In this document: positions 40,141 to 52,363 of the stretch, in pieces
Layout of the letters: each line of letters starts with the position of its first letter
Numbering within the stretch: position 1 is the first letter of the stretch
Source: Ficedula albicollis
Lineage: Eukaryota > Chordata > Aves > Passeriformes > Muscicapidae
Reading direction: 5' to 3'
Assembly: GCF_000247815.1 (NCBI RefSeq)
Contig: NC_021676.1
Location: 3,067,044 to 3,131,043, forward strand
Length of the DNA stretch: 64,000 nt
Program-made: the position numbers and the translations under genes
Notes under the pieces: model-generated
What the model was told of the DNA's origin: nothing
The model's database searches: none
The model's input: the letters and a program-made list of their open reading frames with translations, nothing else

Positions 40141-40318
40141 TCACAGAATCAGATGGGTTTGGGTTGGGAGGCACCTCAAAACTCATCCAGTGCCATGGCA
40201 GGGACACCTCCCACTGTCCCAGGGAGCTCCAGCCCCAGTGTCCAGCCTGGCCTTGGGCACTGCCAGAGATCCAGGGGCAGCCACAGCTGCTCTGGGCACC
40301 CTGTGCCAGGGCCTCACA
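40141..40318 (-). mobile_element. CR1 LINE 3' end fragment
   Basis: TCACAGAATCAGATGGGTTT then GGGTTGGGAGGCACCTCAAA opens the element from its 3' side. It continues through CATCCAGTGCCATGGCAGGG, ACACCTCCCACTGTCCCAG, and a CCAGCCTGGCCTTGGGCACT segment. This is a well-preserved CR1 terminus on the minus strand, truncated near GGGCCTCAC. The GC-rich open frames of up to 135 codons overlapping it are translations of this repeat, not genes. Confidence 0.92.
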
Positions 40319-41983
40319 AATTTCATGCTATAAAATCATGGCTGAAAAAATTAATCTGTGCAGGCTGCATTAAAGTTAGCTCAGATGTGCCCAGCATCGT
40401 TATGATCTACCTTGACTTGGCTGAGGAAGGGCACAAATACTCTCAGCTGAGAAACAGTTCAGAGGATACAGGAGAATTTTGGCTAAAAAAGTGAAAAATG
40501 TCTGCACAGAACTTGAGCAATGAGTAGATGACTATCTACTATTATCAGTATCACATTAATATAATATTTTTATATAACATTCAAGTGTGTTTCATGCAAA
40601 TGTCATGAGTTTGCATTTCATTTAATTGGCTACTCTCAAAGTGCTGTCTTAGAGCATCTCAGGTAGGAAGGGTTATGATACCATGAGCTTTACTTATAAA
40701 CCTTAATCATGAACCTTCTGGGTCAGTCTCCGACACTTTTGCAAATGTTTCCTTTTTCTGCACAAAACAAAAGTTTTCATTATGTCTTTCTCTTTTTCCA
40801 ACACTGTTTTAATTAAAAGTTCAAGTGGAGTTGAGTTAACATGAGCATGGTCTGATTCTTTTCTCAATCAGTTTTATTCTGATATCAGAGCTGGTAACAT
40901 TCTCCAAATCTTTATCATCTTTTCACTTCACTGGAAAAATCAAAGCCACTGTCAAAATGCACATAGAGCCATCTAAAGCATGAATTATTAATAAAAACAG
41001 TGAGAAAGCTTGGTCCTGCTACCAGCAATGACAGGAATTCTGTTGACTTCTGTGGGGTCAGGGCTTGCCTCTCATGACTCCAGACAATGTAGAGAGAAAA
41101 GGCAGCTGAGAGCTGGTTTTGCATTTCACAGTCCTTGGGATGCTTTCTATCCCTTTTTTACACCCAGTTGCTTGAAAGGGGATCATGTTCAGTGCCAAGA
41201 ACTGCCCCCGTGTCTGCTTGGAAACAATTTCTGATCTCTGAATAAATGATTAGTTGCAAATAGTGCACTGATATCTGTAGTCTTTATCACCCCTTGTTCC
41301 CATCATGTGCTGGATTTTCTGTTTCTATTCTACAGAGAAGGAGCTAAACTGACAGCTTTATGTATGATTTGTGCCAGATAAAAATTTATTAGAATTTGCA
41401 ACATGGTGATTATCATTTGGGATATTACGTGCCTGCATCAGTCATTGTATAAAGGATTAAAAGCCTAAAAAATGTTAATAATAAAGCCCCCAGATCTAAT
41501 AACTTTAGAGATTAGAATTAATTGAATTAGTCTTTGATCTTGGGTGTTAAGTTTTAAGAGAAAAGTTCAGCAGGCATTTGTCATTCTCATTCCAAAGAAC
41601 CAGCCACTGCTGAGTGTGGGATTGAAATTAATCTCTATGGCAAAAAATGGACACCCAAAGCAATTCAGCAGAGAATTTCTCCATCCAGCTTTGTGCCAAG
41701 GCAATCAGAGCTGAAGTGATTTTTCAATATTTATAGGTATTTCAGCTTTTAATTTTAATTTGAGAAATGTTTGCTCTGAGATTTTTACTCACTGATGAGG
41801 TGTTATTAGTTAAAAGTGGTGAAGCCTTTGTGTTTGGGTGTCTGAACACCACTGTTGTGAGGATTAAAGTAACACCTAAATTATTCCATATCCACTATTA
41901 CAGATATATTATCATGTTGTATTATTACATTAGTGTTATATTAGCTGATTCCCTCTTACTCAAACTGCTCTGTGGCAGAAGCT
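40319..41983. other. AT-rich noncoding stretch, nothing recognised
   Basis: Unique sequence. Two octamer-like motifs in inverted orientation (ATGCAAA and TTTGCAT) lie at 40594-40616. No exon or known repeat is recognised. Confidence 0.55.
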
Positions 41984-42229
41984 CCAGGCAGGTAGGGAGC
42001 TCAGAACTGTTTATTTGAGATTATTATTTTTATGTCACATCTGCAAAGCTGTTTTAGTTCACATTATTCCATCTTCTCATTTGTGTCTAATGCAAACGCC
42101 CTCAACCCAGGCAGGTAGGGAGCTCAGAACTGTTTATTTGAGATTATTATTTTTATGTCACATCTGCAAAGCTGTTTTAGTTCACATTATTCCATCTTCT
42201 CATTTGTGTCTAATGCAAAAGCCCTCAAC
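41984..42229. repeat. 123-bp tandem duplication, two copies
   Basis: Units starting CCAGGCAGGTAGGGAGCTCA occur at 41984 and 42107. Apart from the edges I see one substitution (CAAACGCCC versus CAAAAGCCC). The junction has no inserted bases. The open frame of 159 codons spans both copies and shows the resulting 41-residue repeat; it is not supported as a gene. Confidence 0.96.
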
Positions 42230-42578
42230 GTTTTGTGGTTTTGGGTTTTTGTTTTTTTTTCAATTACACAGCTGCAGAACTGAGGGGTTCTGCTGCTATA
42301 AAAATCCAGGTATTAGAGCCACAGAAGGCTCCATCTCCTGGTACTTTCCCTACTGTATGGGAAGTGGTAAACATGCATCATCTCATCTGCCTGCTTTGCT
42401 ACAAGTCATGGTTTTTGCAGATAATTTTGTCTTTATATTTGTGTTGCTTTTTATTAGTCAGAAAAGCTGTAAAAACTCCTTCATTGCCAAGTGAATGTAG
42501 TGAATCCCAAACATAAATATTTCTTCCTGTCAGATGGGGATGTTTTATCTGAAGGGGTTTGCAATTACCAGGGAAGTT
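42230..42578. other. Short noncoding spacer, nothing recognised
   Basis: Unique sequence between the 123-bp duplication and the purine satellite. It includes a T/G-rich run at 42234-42260. Confidence 0.55.
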
Positions 42579-42838
42579 AAAAAGGAAAAGGAAGAGGAAG
42601 AGGAAGAGGAAGAGGAAGAGGAAAAGGAAAAGGAAAAGGAAAAGGAAAAGGAAAAGGAAAAGGAAAAGGAAAAGGAAAAGGAAAAGGAAAAGGAAAAGGA
42701 AAAGGAAAAGGAAAAGGAAAAGGAAAAGGAAAAGGAAAAGGAAAAGGAAAAGGAAAAGGAAAAGGAAAAGGAAAAGGAAAAGGAAAAGGAAAAGGAAAAG
42801 GAAAAGGAAAAGGAAAAGGAAAAGGAAAAGGAAAAGGA
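42579..42838 (+). repeat. GGAAGA/GGAAAA hexanucleotide satellite
   Basis: An all-purine array on the plus strand. It has a short A/G lead-in, five GGAAGA units (42590-42619), then 36 perfect GGAAAA units (42620-42835), ending before a CA interruption. The homogeneous block suggests recent expansion. Homopurine mirror repeats of this kind can form triplex (H-DNA) structures. Open frames of 94-157 codons (Lys/Glu, Arg/Lys or Phe/Leu/Pro repeats) are only satellite translations. Confidence 0.98.
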
Positions 42839-45800
42839 CAGGCAAAAGAAAGGGAAGGCAAAATGAAAGCAAAGCTACAGGAAATTAATATTTAAAAGAT
42901 AGTCTTGGATATTGTGGCTGCCCAAGATGTGCTGTGCTACCTGACAGTATCTTAGCAACTTTGAAAAACTATTAAAGCATCTTTAATTATCTCTCTTACC
43001 ACTCACTTTGGCCTGCAGTGCATCTCCAAGTGTGTCCTCACATCTCTGTGTGACACTGAAATATATGAAATTCCTGCATTGTGTTTGCTGCCACAATTAG
43101 TAAGGCACAGTGAGTATTTCAGAATGAATAATTTATCCCATTAATTTATCCTTTTAAGTAATATACAAACAAGGCTCAAGACTTTTTTCTTCCCCATTTT
43201 AAATTATGGATCATTTCCAAGCATCTCTGGGAAATGTGGATTCCTTCTGGGTTGGGATGACTGTTTCAGTTTCTCCAGATGAATTCTGTGACAGCACCAT
43301 TTACCTCATTGCCTTTAATGCCTTCCTATTCATTAATTAAACATTTCGCTAAATACATGCATGTTTGACCTGGCTGAAATGAAGCTTTCCAGTAACTAAG
43401 AGCCATGTCCTTGCATGAAGAAAGAATTTAATATTTGCTATATTCAAAACCATAAGGGGTCTAATTCCCACTCTCTCCTTTTATTTCCCAGTTTCCTCTG
43501 CTCTCTAAATGGAGAAATACCTTCTTCACCCTAATATATTTCTCTGAAACAAGGTTAGGTGTGCTCATACATGAGCTTGATTAGCAATCTTAGTAAAGCC
43601 TGGCTAAGGAGGAGACATCAAGGACCTGATTTCCCCTGACATTAATAGGCAACATTCTCTGGCTTCAGGGAGATTTGCTTTTGCCTGCTGACTTGCAGCT
43701 TGGGCTCCATGACTCATTGTGCCATTAGAAAATTATAATTAGAGAAAGGTACAAATACTCAGGAAATTTCTTTATCTTCTATTCTGAGTGGATATCCCAG
43801 AAGTGAGTGTTGCTGCTCTCTCCCCCTTTCTGCACTGGGATATTCCTTTGGGTTGCATGGTGTATGAATTTATCCTGTGACTATCAGTCACTAAAATGGG
43901 GTCTTTTGATATCTTCCTGGGAGAGGAAGAAATAAAAAAAAACCCTCTAAAATTGGAGGATCTGACCCCCTCTGATCACAGCTGATAGAGGGAAAGTACC
44001 TGGGTCTGACAGAAGTGCTTTAACTGATTGGCAAATACAATAGGAATGCTGTTAGTAGAATAGTCTGCCAAAATTGAGGTCAACCATTGATGTTATCCAT
44101 TCAAAATCTAATAGGAAAACATGTATTTTTGCCCTGAAGGAAAAATGTGGTTACTGTCAATCTAATCTATGTTAAAATCGTGAAAGAATTGAAAAAAAAA
44201 ATGGTGCGCTAATGAAACTGCTCAGTGTGGTGGGTGAAACTTGGCATTCAATAACAAGACAGCCCCCAAAAATAAAAAACTAGTGCTTGTGCAGCTCCTT
44301 TACATTCAAGAAAAATAATTCTTTTTTTGCAGTGGGGATAATGTCTGTGGATTTTAATGTCTTCATTCAAAAAAATGTTACTGTATACAGAACTCTGTAT
44401 AGAATCATAGATACATATGACTGCATGGTAATAAATGCAAGCAGACAACAAGCACATTTTGTGTCTTGGAGCACATTAAACAATAAAAAGTCTACATGAA
44501 AACAGTTAATGCAAAATTAAATGTGTAAACTAGTGAGACAGGAGGGCCTGTCACTTAAGTAAGCTAAAACCCCTCAGGCTGGGAGGCAGCTCACCAGAAC
44601 CAGAGAATCTCAATTTTCCACATGACAGGCTACCATCTCATTTATAATGATATTTTAATCATAAGACATCCTTTCTTTAAAAGGAGGAAAAAAAAATCCA
44701 GGTTCTAATGAACAAGACAGAATTGAACAATTCTGTCATTCCTCCTTTCAGCTGACAGATATTGCTGTTGGATTGCAAAGTTTCATTTAAGAGAAAGTTT
44801 CCTGATAAATGTTTCCAGTGTGAAGGAGTGAATGGGAGTCAGCTGTGATTATCCTCCAGCTCATTACAGCCAGGCTCCTGCCCTACACTGCTGACATCCC
44901 ATTTCTGAAAGGCATTTGAACTGGATTGAATTGTTCTTTTTTGATCTGAGAGGCAATGTCAAACTGGAGCTTTGGAAAGACCCTACTGAATAGGTTGCAT
45001 AAAGTTTTATTAACTTCAGGATGAGAAAATATAATTGGAAAATAAGGAAGCACCAGTGATATTCCTTGCCAACCTGATTATTTGAAGTGGGGCTTAGGTC
45101 AGATTGTTATAAACACTTTCTTGGCAAAGTTGGGCTATCAAAAACATCCATTTTACATGAAGATGAGAAAACAATGAGTTATTTTAGGGGGTTTAGATAG
45201 CTTGGCTATTTGAATTAGCTGTAATGAAGTATGTGGTGCAAAAATCCTGAAAAATAACATTTTAATAAGGAAAATGAGCTGTGTGCTGTTGATACAGGGA
45301 GTGTATCAAAGTCAAGAGCTTGGCTGAGAGATGTGGGTTTCTTTTGAGCTCTCATCCCAAAGCTTTATTAATGGTTATACTCATGCTTATGATTACCATG
45401 GAAGTGACACAACTAATTATAGGGATGTGCTTTAGCATCACTAGAACTCATCACCTGAGCCTTTAAAAACTTCCTAAGTGCTTGGAAGTTCAACCTGCAG
45501 TCCTTTGCTGGGTAAATTACGTGAAATCAGTATTTCTATAATGCTTCTGTAAAAAAAACAAACAAAACAGTATCTGATCACCCTCTTAGTTTTATTTATG
45601 GCACTCATTTTTCACCTATATTGTGTTATCAAACTGGAATATTTTATTTTGAACCTGAAATCCTGAGTGCTTGTTTAGCTGTGGCCACGCTGAAGTGTTG
45701 TCAATCTGAAGGGTTTTGGGGAGACCTCAGTGAAGTTTGCAGCATAACTTAAGAGGTTAAAAAAAAAATCCCATTTTTCTCGCCATTTATCTTGTTTTAA

Positions 45801-46539
45801 AATGGCTGTTACAGGAGAGGCATGAGTGAATATAACAAAACTGATTTTATTTAATACTTTCAATTTGGCATGCTTGATCAAATAAGCCACACACTATTGC
45901 ATCTATCCACGGATGGATGAGTGTGGGCAAAGCTGAAAAATTGTTGTACATGGAAACAAGAGTAGTTTTTTAATCTACAAATCATTCATACAACTGCATA
46001 AACACTCATGATAAAAACAAATTTTAAAGGGTAAATCAATTGCTTGTAGAAAAACTCCTTATGATTCTTAAATGGCCTACTTAATTTTTTGTTGTTTTTT
46101 TGGTTTTTTTTCAAGTTAACCCCTTGTCCCTTTGGGGGTTTAATGAGCAAGCAGACTCGCTGAAATTAAGGCAAATATTGCTGCCCTAAATGTAAAGGTT
46201 CTCTTACAGAGCCCTCAGTTAGAGAGTCAAACGCAATACCCCAAATTTCCTCCCCTTTTCTCCTGTAGCTGATACACTTTGGGAGGCTCACAACAGAAAT
46301 AAATATTGCAGCATTAAAAGGTTTTTTGACACCTTTTCAAACGAGCTAGAAACAAAATTCCATGGAAGTAGGTGTGTGGAAGCTCCATGTGGAAGCTGTA
46401 TTTCTTATTTTCCTGCAAAAAATCTTTTAAAAAGACAAAAGTGCAAGAGAACCTGAATTACCTATTTGCATTTGAAAATCTGTGAGATTTAGACTACATT
46501 TGTACCTATGTCCAGTATGAAAATGGTGCCTTAAACTGT
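42839..46539. other. AT-rich noncoding stretch, nothing recognised
   Basis: About 3.7 kb of unique AT-rich DNA. Contains the 22-nt inverted repeat listed separately. No exon, RNA gene or known repeat is recognised. Confidence 0.55.
44716..44737. repeat. Perfect inverted repeat (10-bp arms, 2-nt spacer)
   Basis: GACAGAATTG and CAATTCTGTC are exact reverse complements separated by AA. No associated function is visible. Confidence 0.9.
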
Positions 46540-46638
46540 TTTGTAGCTGATTTGTTCAAGGTCACATATTAATTGCTGGCAGAGCTAAAAAAGGATCTAG
46601 GAGTATCTGCTCTCACCAATACATCATGCTCATTACTG
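46540..46638 (-). mobile_element. MIR-like SINE core remnant
   Basis: TTGTTCAAGGTCACATATTA then ATTGCTGGCAGAGCTAAAAA, followed by GGATCTAGG...TCTGCTCTCACC...CATCATGCTC, parallels the reverse complement of the MIR core and flank: CAAGGTCACA, then GGCAGAGC, then a CTCT...ACACCATGCT-like end. The element would lie on the minus strand. It is heavily diverged, as expected for a tetrapod-age SINE. The match is by eye, so another core-SINE family is possible. Confidence 0.6.
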
Positions 46639-46860
46639 GTTTTTTAGTTTTTTTCCTACTGACTGGCTCGTGGCTCTGGAACACTGTGTCTGGCTGACTG
46701 ACATCACTTTTAGGTTTGCAGAAATTCATAAACATTGAAAGCTTCAACAAATAACTACACCGGATGGCAAAGTGTCCTTAACCTGCCCTTTCTTTGTATA
46801 AAATTTCAGATTTATTGCTGATTTTATGATGATCTTGGCCAAACTAGTTTTGGTTTTTTT

Positions 46861-47098
46861 AGTAGATAAAATGATGATCTCATAATAGATTTCGAGATGT
46901 TGAGAGCTGCAAAACAGTGCTTCCAGAGTAGATAAAATGATGATCTCATAATAGATTTTGAGATGTTGGGAGCTGCAAAACAGTGCTTCCAATGCAGAAT
47001 ATTTTGGTTTGGTTTGGTATTGGTAATAGAGTTGTCAGTAGTGCTTCCAATGCAGAATATTTTGGTTTGGTTTGGTATTGGTATTAGAGTTATCAGAA
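46861..47098. repeat. Two adjacent tandem duplications sharing a breakpoint (66 and 58 bp)
   Basis: A 66-bp unit starting AGTAGATAAAATGATGATCT occurs at 46861 and 46927 with two substitutions (TTTCGAG/TTTTGAG, GTTGAGAG/GTTGGGAG). A 58-bp unit starting GTGCTTCCAATGCAGAATAT occurs at 46983 and 47041, with two substitutions (GGTAATAGAGTTGTC/GGTATTAGAGTTATC). The string GTGCTTCCA ends the 66-bp units and begins the 58-bp units, so both events broke at the same place. Confidence 0.95.
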
Positions 47099-48639
47099 AT
47101 TACCTGTCATTTATTGGCATACTTGAGAATAACTTTATTTAGCTGTTTCTTTACAGGTAACACACCATGTAGAATGTGAAATTGTAGCTTGGTCTGATTT
47201 GGACATGATGTTTTTACTAAAAAAAAAAGAAAAAACTGCTGGTCTTAGTGACTTTTCCATACCTTTTTTCCTAGTTCTTTTAATGAACTGCAGTGGAAAC
47301 CTCTCAATACTATGTGAATATGAGTGGAATAATATTTTTATAATGTTTTTCTGTTAATATAAATTAAGTTGTATTTTCTACAGCTAATCTAAATCTAAAA
47401 CATAATGACTCAAATTACTTATGATCCTAATACAGTTAGGCAGCCAAAACTCCTGGGACTGAGCAGAGCTTTGAGCCAGACTTGATGCAGATGATTTCTA
47501 TGCTAATGTCTCTGTTAAATGAGAAGCAGCACCTATGGAAACAAGGAACAGTTCAGAGGCAATGAAGGGAAAGGAGATTGTCTCCTTTATGCTTTCTTCC
47601 CTGTGTTTCTAGCTACAAAATCCATTTCCAGTAGAAATTCTGATTTACATTCGAGTGTTTATGAGAGAACTAGCAACTAAATTACTCTGCATTAACGCTG
47701 TTCACTGCCAGATTTTTGTGTCACTGCCTCTTTGTACAGATTTTTCCTGTTGAATTCCTCAGCCTGGAGTACTCTTGTCTGGCTCAACTGTACTTTGAGA
47801 TACTCAGCTAAGAAAGTGAAGAGACTATTTCCCCTAAAATGGGAGAGATCAATGGAAACTGCAGATTGTACTTTTAGTAGCAGAGAAGAGAAAGACTCAA
47901 TCTTTATGCTGAAAAATATGCTTTATGAGCTGAAAATGAGCTTTCCTTACTGGCCATCCAGCCACTGAGGGAATTGAATGTTCTTCCTTTCACTGTTGGG
48001 AAACTCGGCAAGGGCTGAAAGGGGCAGAGCAGAATAACAAAAGGAGATTTGCTTCTCTTCCTGTCACTGGGTCTGGCTGTCACAGGGTGATTATCTCGTG
48101 TTTCCTCGTGGCTGCAAGTGAGGCAAAGTGACTTCCCAGCTGTTAACAGGAGACTGACATTGGAGCAGATCTTTTACAGTCAATCAGTTCTCAGCAAAAG
48201 CAAAGAGAATGAAAATAAGAAATGGCTCCGAAATCAGGAGGAAACCCTGCAATTTCTGTCCATCATCAGAGGCATCTTGACTGCTTGTTCACAAGCCCTG
48301 CAAAGCTTTAGGAGATTGATTTTGCACAGCATTAATAGGATTAGGTGCAGGCTGTCTTTGTTCTGACAGGTTTCTGGTTTGCACCTTTGTAATGGGGAAG
48401 AGGTTTCTCAGCTTTGGTCTCAGTGACTCAGAGAGAGGCACAGAAAGCCCCTCAGGAACTCAGAAAACTCATGTTTTTGCTATGAAAACACTAAATCTGT
48501 GAGCAGGTTGCTTACTTTGGGTCTGAAGAGGGTGTGCAGGCAAGGAATTTACAATATCACTTATCTGATACCCTGCATCAAACCAGATGGGCCTGAGAAT
48601 CATTCCCAGCTGGGCAATGTATTGCAGGTGATATCTGGA
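47099..48639. other. Noncoding stretch, nothing recognised
   Basis: Unique sequence. Open frames of 78 and 82 codons (47732-47968 and 48118-48366, plus strand) have no recognised domain. Confidence 0.55.
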
Positions 48640-48740
48640 ATATCTGGAATATTACATTTGAGTTTGGCACCCTGAGATCACGAAGGGTATTGGAAAGTGG
48701 AGACATTAAATGTGGAGTGTGGGGCTTTGTGTGGGCTGGC
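48640..48740 (+). mobile_element. Probable diverged CR1 fragment
   Basis: TCTGGAATATTACATTTGAG then TTTGGCACCCTGAGATCACG and AAGGGTATTGG follow the CR1 stretch normally reading as CCTGGAGTA..., a GTTTTGGGC-type core and AAGGACATTGA. Orientation would be plus. The match is short and divergent, so this is a tentative call. Confidence 0.42.
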
Positions 48741-51700
48741 AAGGATGAGACTCAGAGGGCATCAGGCTGCTCAAAATTAATTGTCAGAAAGTTGCAAAGT
48801 CAGTGAAGCCAACTTTTTTACATAGAGAAAGAGAATAAAACAAGGATGAGGAGATTCAGGATCAGGCTGGAGAGATTCACAGTGCACTTAGAGAGAAATC
48901 GCACAGGAGGTGATGAGGGGAGCACTGTAACTTTCATTGTTAAAATATTAAAATGAGGGGAAGAAGAAGAAACTAGAATACATCATCAATATTCACTGTT
49001 TATCTTGATGTTTTATTTTTTATGTGAGAGAATTTGAAGTTCTTGATCTTGAACTGGAGAAAACCCCGTCATTCAGGTTTAGACTTTAATCTATTGAAAA
49101 TATTTTAACTCCTGCAACTGAGACATTTTCAAGACCTTGCTATCAATGGAATCTAATTTTTGCCTACATCTGGCACCTACCTTTGGCAGATGAGATGGGC
49201 AGTGATTTTTAACATCTAATTACCTTTTAATATCATATTCCAGTTATTGGCTTACCCACAGTGCAGCTTACATGCTACTGGTTAAATAAGAGTAAAAGGT
49301 CCCCTGTATTTTGGACAGTTTCTCTGTATTCACCATTTTAGGCTTCTCCAAAACCAACCTGCACATTCATCAAAAGAGAATCCTTTTTAACCCAAATACC
49401 ACAGGGAAGAAATTTTTTATCATTAAAATCTAGTTCAATAAATAAAATAAAGCGGCTCTATATTCGTGATATCATTTACTGCATTTGAATTTTCTTCATT
49501 CTTTCTTGTGAGCGGAAGAGAAAGAGGACGGGACAGAAACGGTTTTGTGGGGACAAACCCAATGTGGAAGTCCCTCCCTCATCCCAGCCTGGCCTCTCTG
49601 TCTGTTCTCTTGCACGCTGACTGCAGAGCCGTGGGTAAAAGATGCAGTGGAGCTGGAAATGCATCCCTGGCACGCTGAGGAGGAAAAGGAGCCGTGTCAG
49701 CTGTGCCAGGCTCGGGGCAGATTCGGGTTTTGTCTGGAGTGTTGGACAGACGGCCGCGTCTCCTCGTTTGTTTAGAGTCCCACCAAACATTCTGGATTTA
49801 CATCTGTGATTTTTACAGGAGTGCTCTCCGTTTGGTATCCCTCAGATATGCCTTGAGCAGCACTTAGCAGTGTGAAAAATTAATACATTATTATAGAAGT
49901 GATGTGAGCTGTGGGTTGAAGGAAGTCCTAGCTCTAACTAGAACATTATTTACCGGGTCACAAGTGTAAAAGTTAATGTGCCAGAGCTTCTCTCCTTCCC
50001 CTTCTCTGGATTGTAGCAGCAATGAACCTTAACTGATTTCTATTCATCTGGCTTTTAACTGCTGCGATTTGCAAAGAGAATTAAAAATAAGACCCTTTAT
50101 GTTGTCATCTTTTCTCCTTTCATTTTAGTTAATAATTTGAATCACAGATTTCTGTTTAACCAGATATTCAGGGCATGAACAATAATTTCAATAATCTCCA
50201 GAGTGGCATCATGCTGAAGTGCAATTCAAAGAAAGGAAAAGAAAAATGAACTACTGCTTGTCATGGCGTGTTAAGAATGGCAGGACTCTGAACTTTTAGG
50301 AGTCCAGTGCACATGAGTTTAGAAGTTCAGCACAACTGCCTAAATAAGAAAAATAAATAACAAATAGTAATGCTTGGGTGGAGAAAGAAAATAAGAGAGG
50401 CTGAGACATTCCAATTTTTTTTTGAACAGTCAGCCTTCCTATTTTTGAGCCAGTTCCTGGCCACAAATGTCTTTATTTTATGTGCACGGCATACGATACT
50501 TTAATGCCAGATTTGCTTTTTGATTGGTGTTCTTGTGACTGACTTTTTGTGCTGTAATTATTATCAATCTCTTACTTGGGTAGTTTTTCCATTTATTTGT
50601 GCTCACTACCTGTTCTCCTGTATCTTAGCATGTTATTTACCTTTTAAGAATTCTTTACCAGTGTACTAAAATTCAGTTTCTTCTATGGACAGTAGGGGAG
50701 TCAAATGAGCAGTATTTAATCTGGAATTAATGAAATGATTAATGCCTGAGAGTGCTAAATAATTGAGATTCCTGTGCATTTTTCCTTCATTTTTTTTTCT
50801 TCATTTCCTGATGCATTTAGACTTTTTCTAAGCACCTCAGTCTATCATTCTGAAGATCCACATAATGTGAATTATCTGGAATAACAGGGGTAAATCCAGT
50901 GCTGTCCTGACAATCAATCCTCTGTTTGTACTTCCTCATCCAAGTCTGTTGATTATATACCTGGGTTTCTTCTGATTTTTTTTTTCTCTCCTAGATAGTT
51001 GGCACTCTTTGTGTCACTTTCAAGTAGTGCTGTTTCAGAAATGCTGTAGCCTTGAACTATTGTGTTACAACGCTGCCTTTTTTATTTGAAGAAGGGGAAA
51101 CTGATGGGCAGTACAGAGTCCAATTCCCAGCCAAATGGAACATCCACAATCCCTTCTGCTCTCTTCCCTAACAAAGGTTCAGCTTGTAAAGAATATTTAC
51201 AGGAGACAAATGTTTAAACAAAACACAGATGTTAATACCTAATTACCAATTGGCATGTTTAACTATCCTGAGGAAAGGTATTATCATGGGCATTTCACCA
51301 ATTTGCAAAATTGTGTCACAATGACAAAAATAAAGTAAGGCAGAGGCTGATGAATTTGTCTCATCAAACATGACAAGCAGAATGAAATATTATTTAGTGT
51401 TTTTTATGTCACCAATTACAGCAACTCGTGGGGACCTTAAGGAGAGGTTTGCTCTGCACATCGAGGAAATAAACACTGAGATTTTTAAGAAGGATAAATG
51501 GGGATGGGTCAGTCAGCATCAGTGGATTCACTCGAAGTCTGTGGATCATTATCTGTACAAACAACTCATCCTTCTAAAGTAACTTCAGTCTGTGCTTAAA
51601 ACCTCAGCAGATGTCAGTGCTTGTTATTAGAATGTTAAGTCTGGTCTCACCAGAGCAGCAGATTTTGAACTGCTAGGAGGCAAAAAACACTCACAGATGT

Positions 51701-52247
51701 GAGCATCCCTGTCAATAGGAAATAATATTTTTCCTATATAAGCACCATGTTGCATTTCAAAGAAATATGGATTTTGTACTCTCCCTGTAGCAGGAGGGGT
51801 GGAAAAACAGAGAGCACAGGAACAAGTTCTGGAGGCAAAGTGCCGCGTGGGGAAGCACAGGTTTCCCTCTGAGATCAAACAGACTGCTGAGGGAACAAGG
51901 AATTAGGAAAGGTGGCTTTCATTTGAGTTCTCAGATCACAGATTTGACCTGCAAAACGTTCCTATCCTTCATCCTCTCTTTTTGGTCACTGTTGAACAGT
52001 GCTCATGGCTGAGCAGAACTGCTGAATATGTATTTGTTTTCAATACACTTGCAGCATGCTTGGAGCAGGTCTTTCTCACAGGGTTGCTGGGTCTGCCAGG
52101 GAGAGAACAGTCAGTGATATTAACCTTGAGAGCCTGGGAGCAGCTGCCTCAGGGACAGCTCCTACAAGTGTTTGTACATTCTGCTGCCTGAATGGTATCA
52201 AGAATCATGGCCCTCTGTTAAGGGAAAATATCATTCATTCATTCACA
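48741..52247. other. Noncoding stretch with one GC-richer block
   Basis: Mostly unique AT-rich DNA. The block 49500-49780 is GC-richer with several CpGs and overlapping open frames (70-104 codons) in three readings, none recognisable. At 51078-51120 a GAAGGGGAAACTGATGGGCA stretch weakly recalls another MIR-type tail, too weak to call. Confidence 0.5.
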
Positions 52248-52363
52248 CTATCAAAAATTCCAGTAATATGTCCTATTTGGATGAATGGACAGCAAAAAGA
52301 CTATACTATCAAAAATTCCAGTAATATGTCCTATTTGGGTGAATGGACAGCAAAAGGACTATA
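52248..52363. repeat. 58-bp tandem duplication, two copies
   Basis: Units starting CTATCAAAAATTCCAGTAAT occur at 52248 and 52306. There are two substitutions (GGATGAATGG/GGGTGAATGG and AAAAAGAC/AAAAGGAC). Confidence 0.95.

Noticed and set aside
40020..40494. Open frames of 80-135 codons in GC-rich sequence
   Set aside because: They overlap a minus-strand CR1 3' end and arise from its stop-poor GC-rich sequence.
42399..42888. Open frames of 94-157 codons rich in Lys/Glu, Arg/Lys, or Phe/Leu/Pro
   Set aside because: These are translations of the GGAAAA satellite in different frames and strands.
49476..49790. GC-richer block with several overlapping open frames, considered as an exon or promoter
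   Set aside because: Three readings are equally open and none is recognisable. CpG density is modest and there is no promoter signature.
51078..51120. Possible second MIR-type remnant
   Set aside because: The resemblance covers only about 20 bases (GGGGAAACTGATGGGCA...) and lacks the core that follows.
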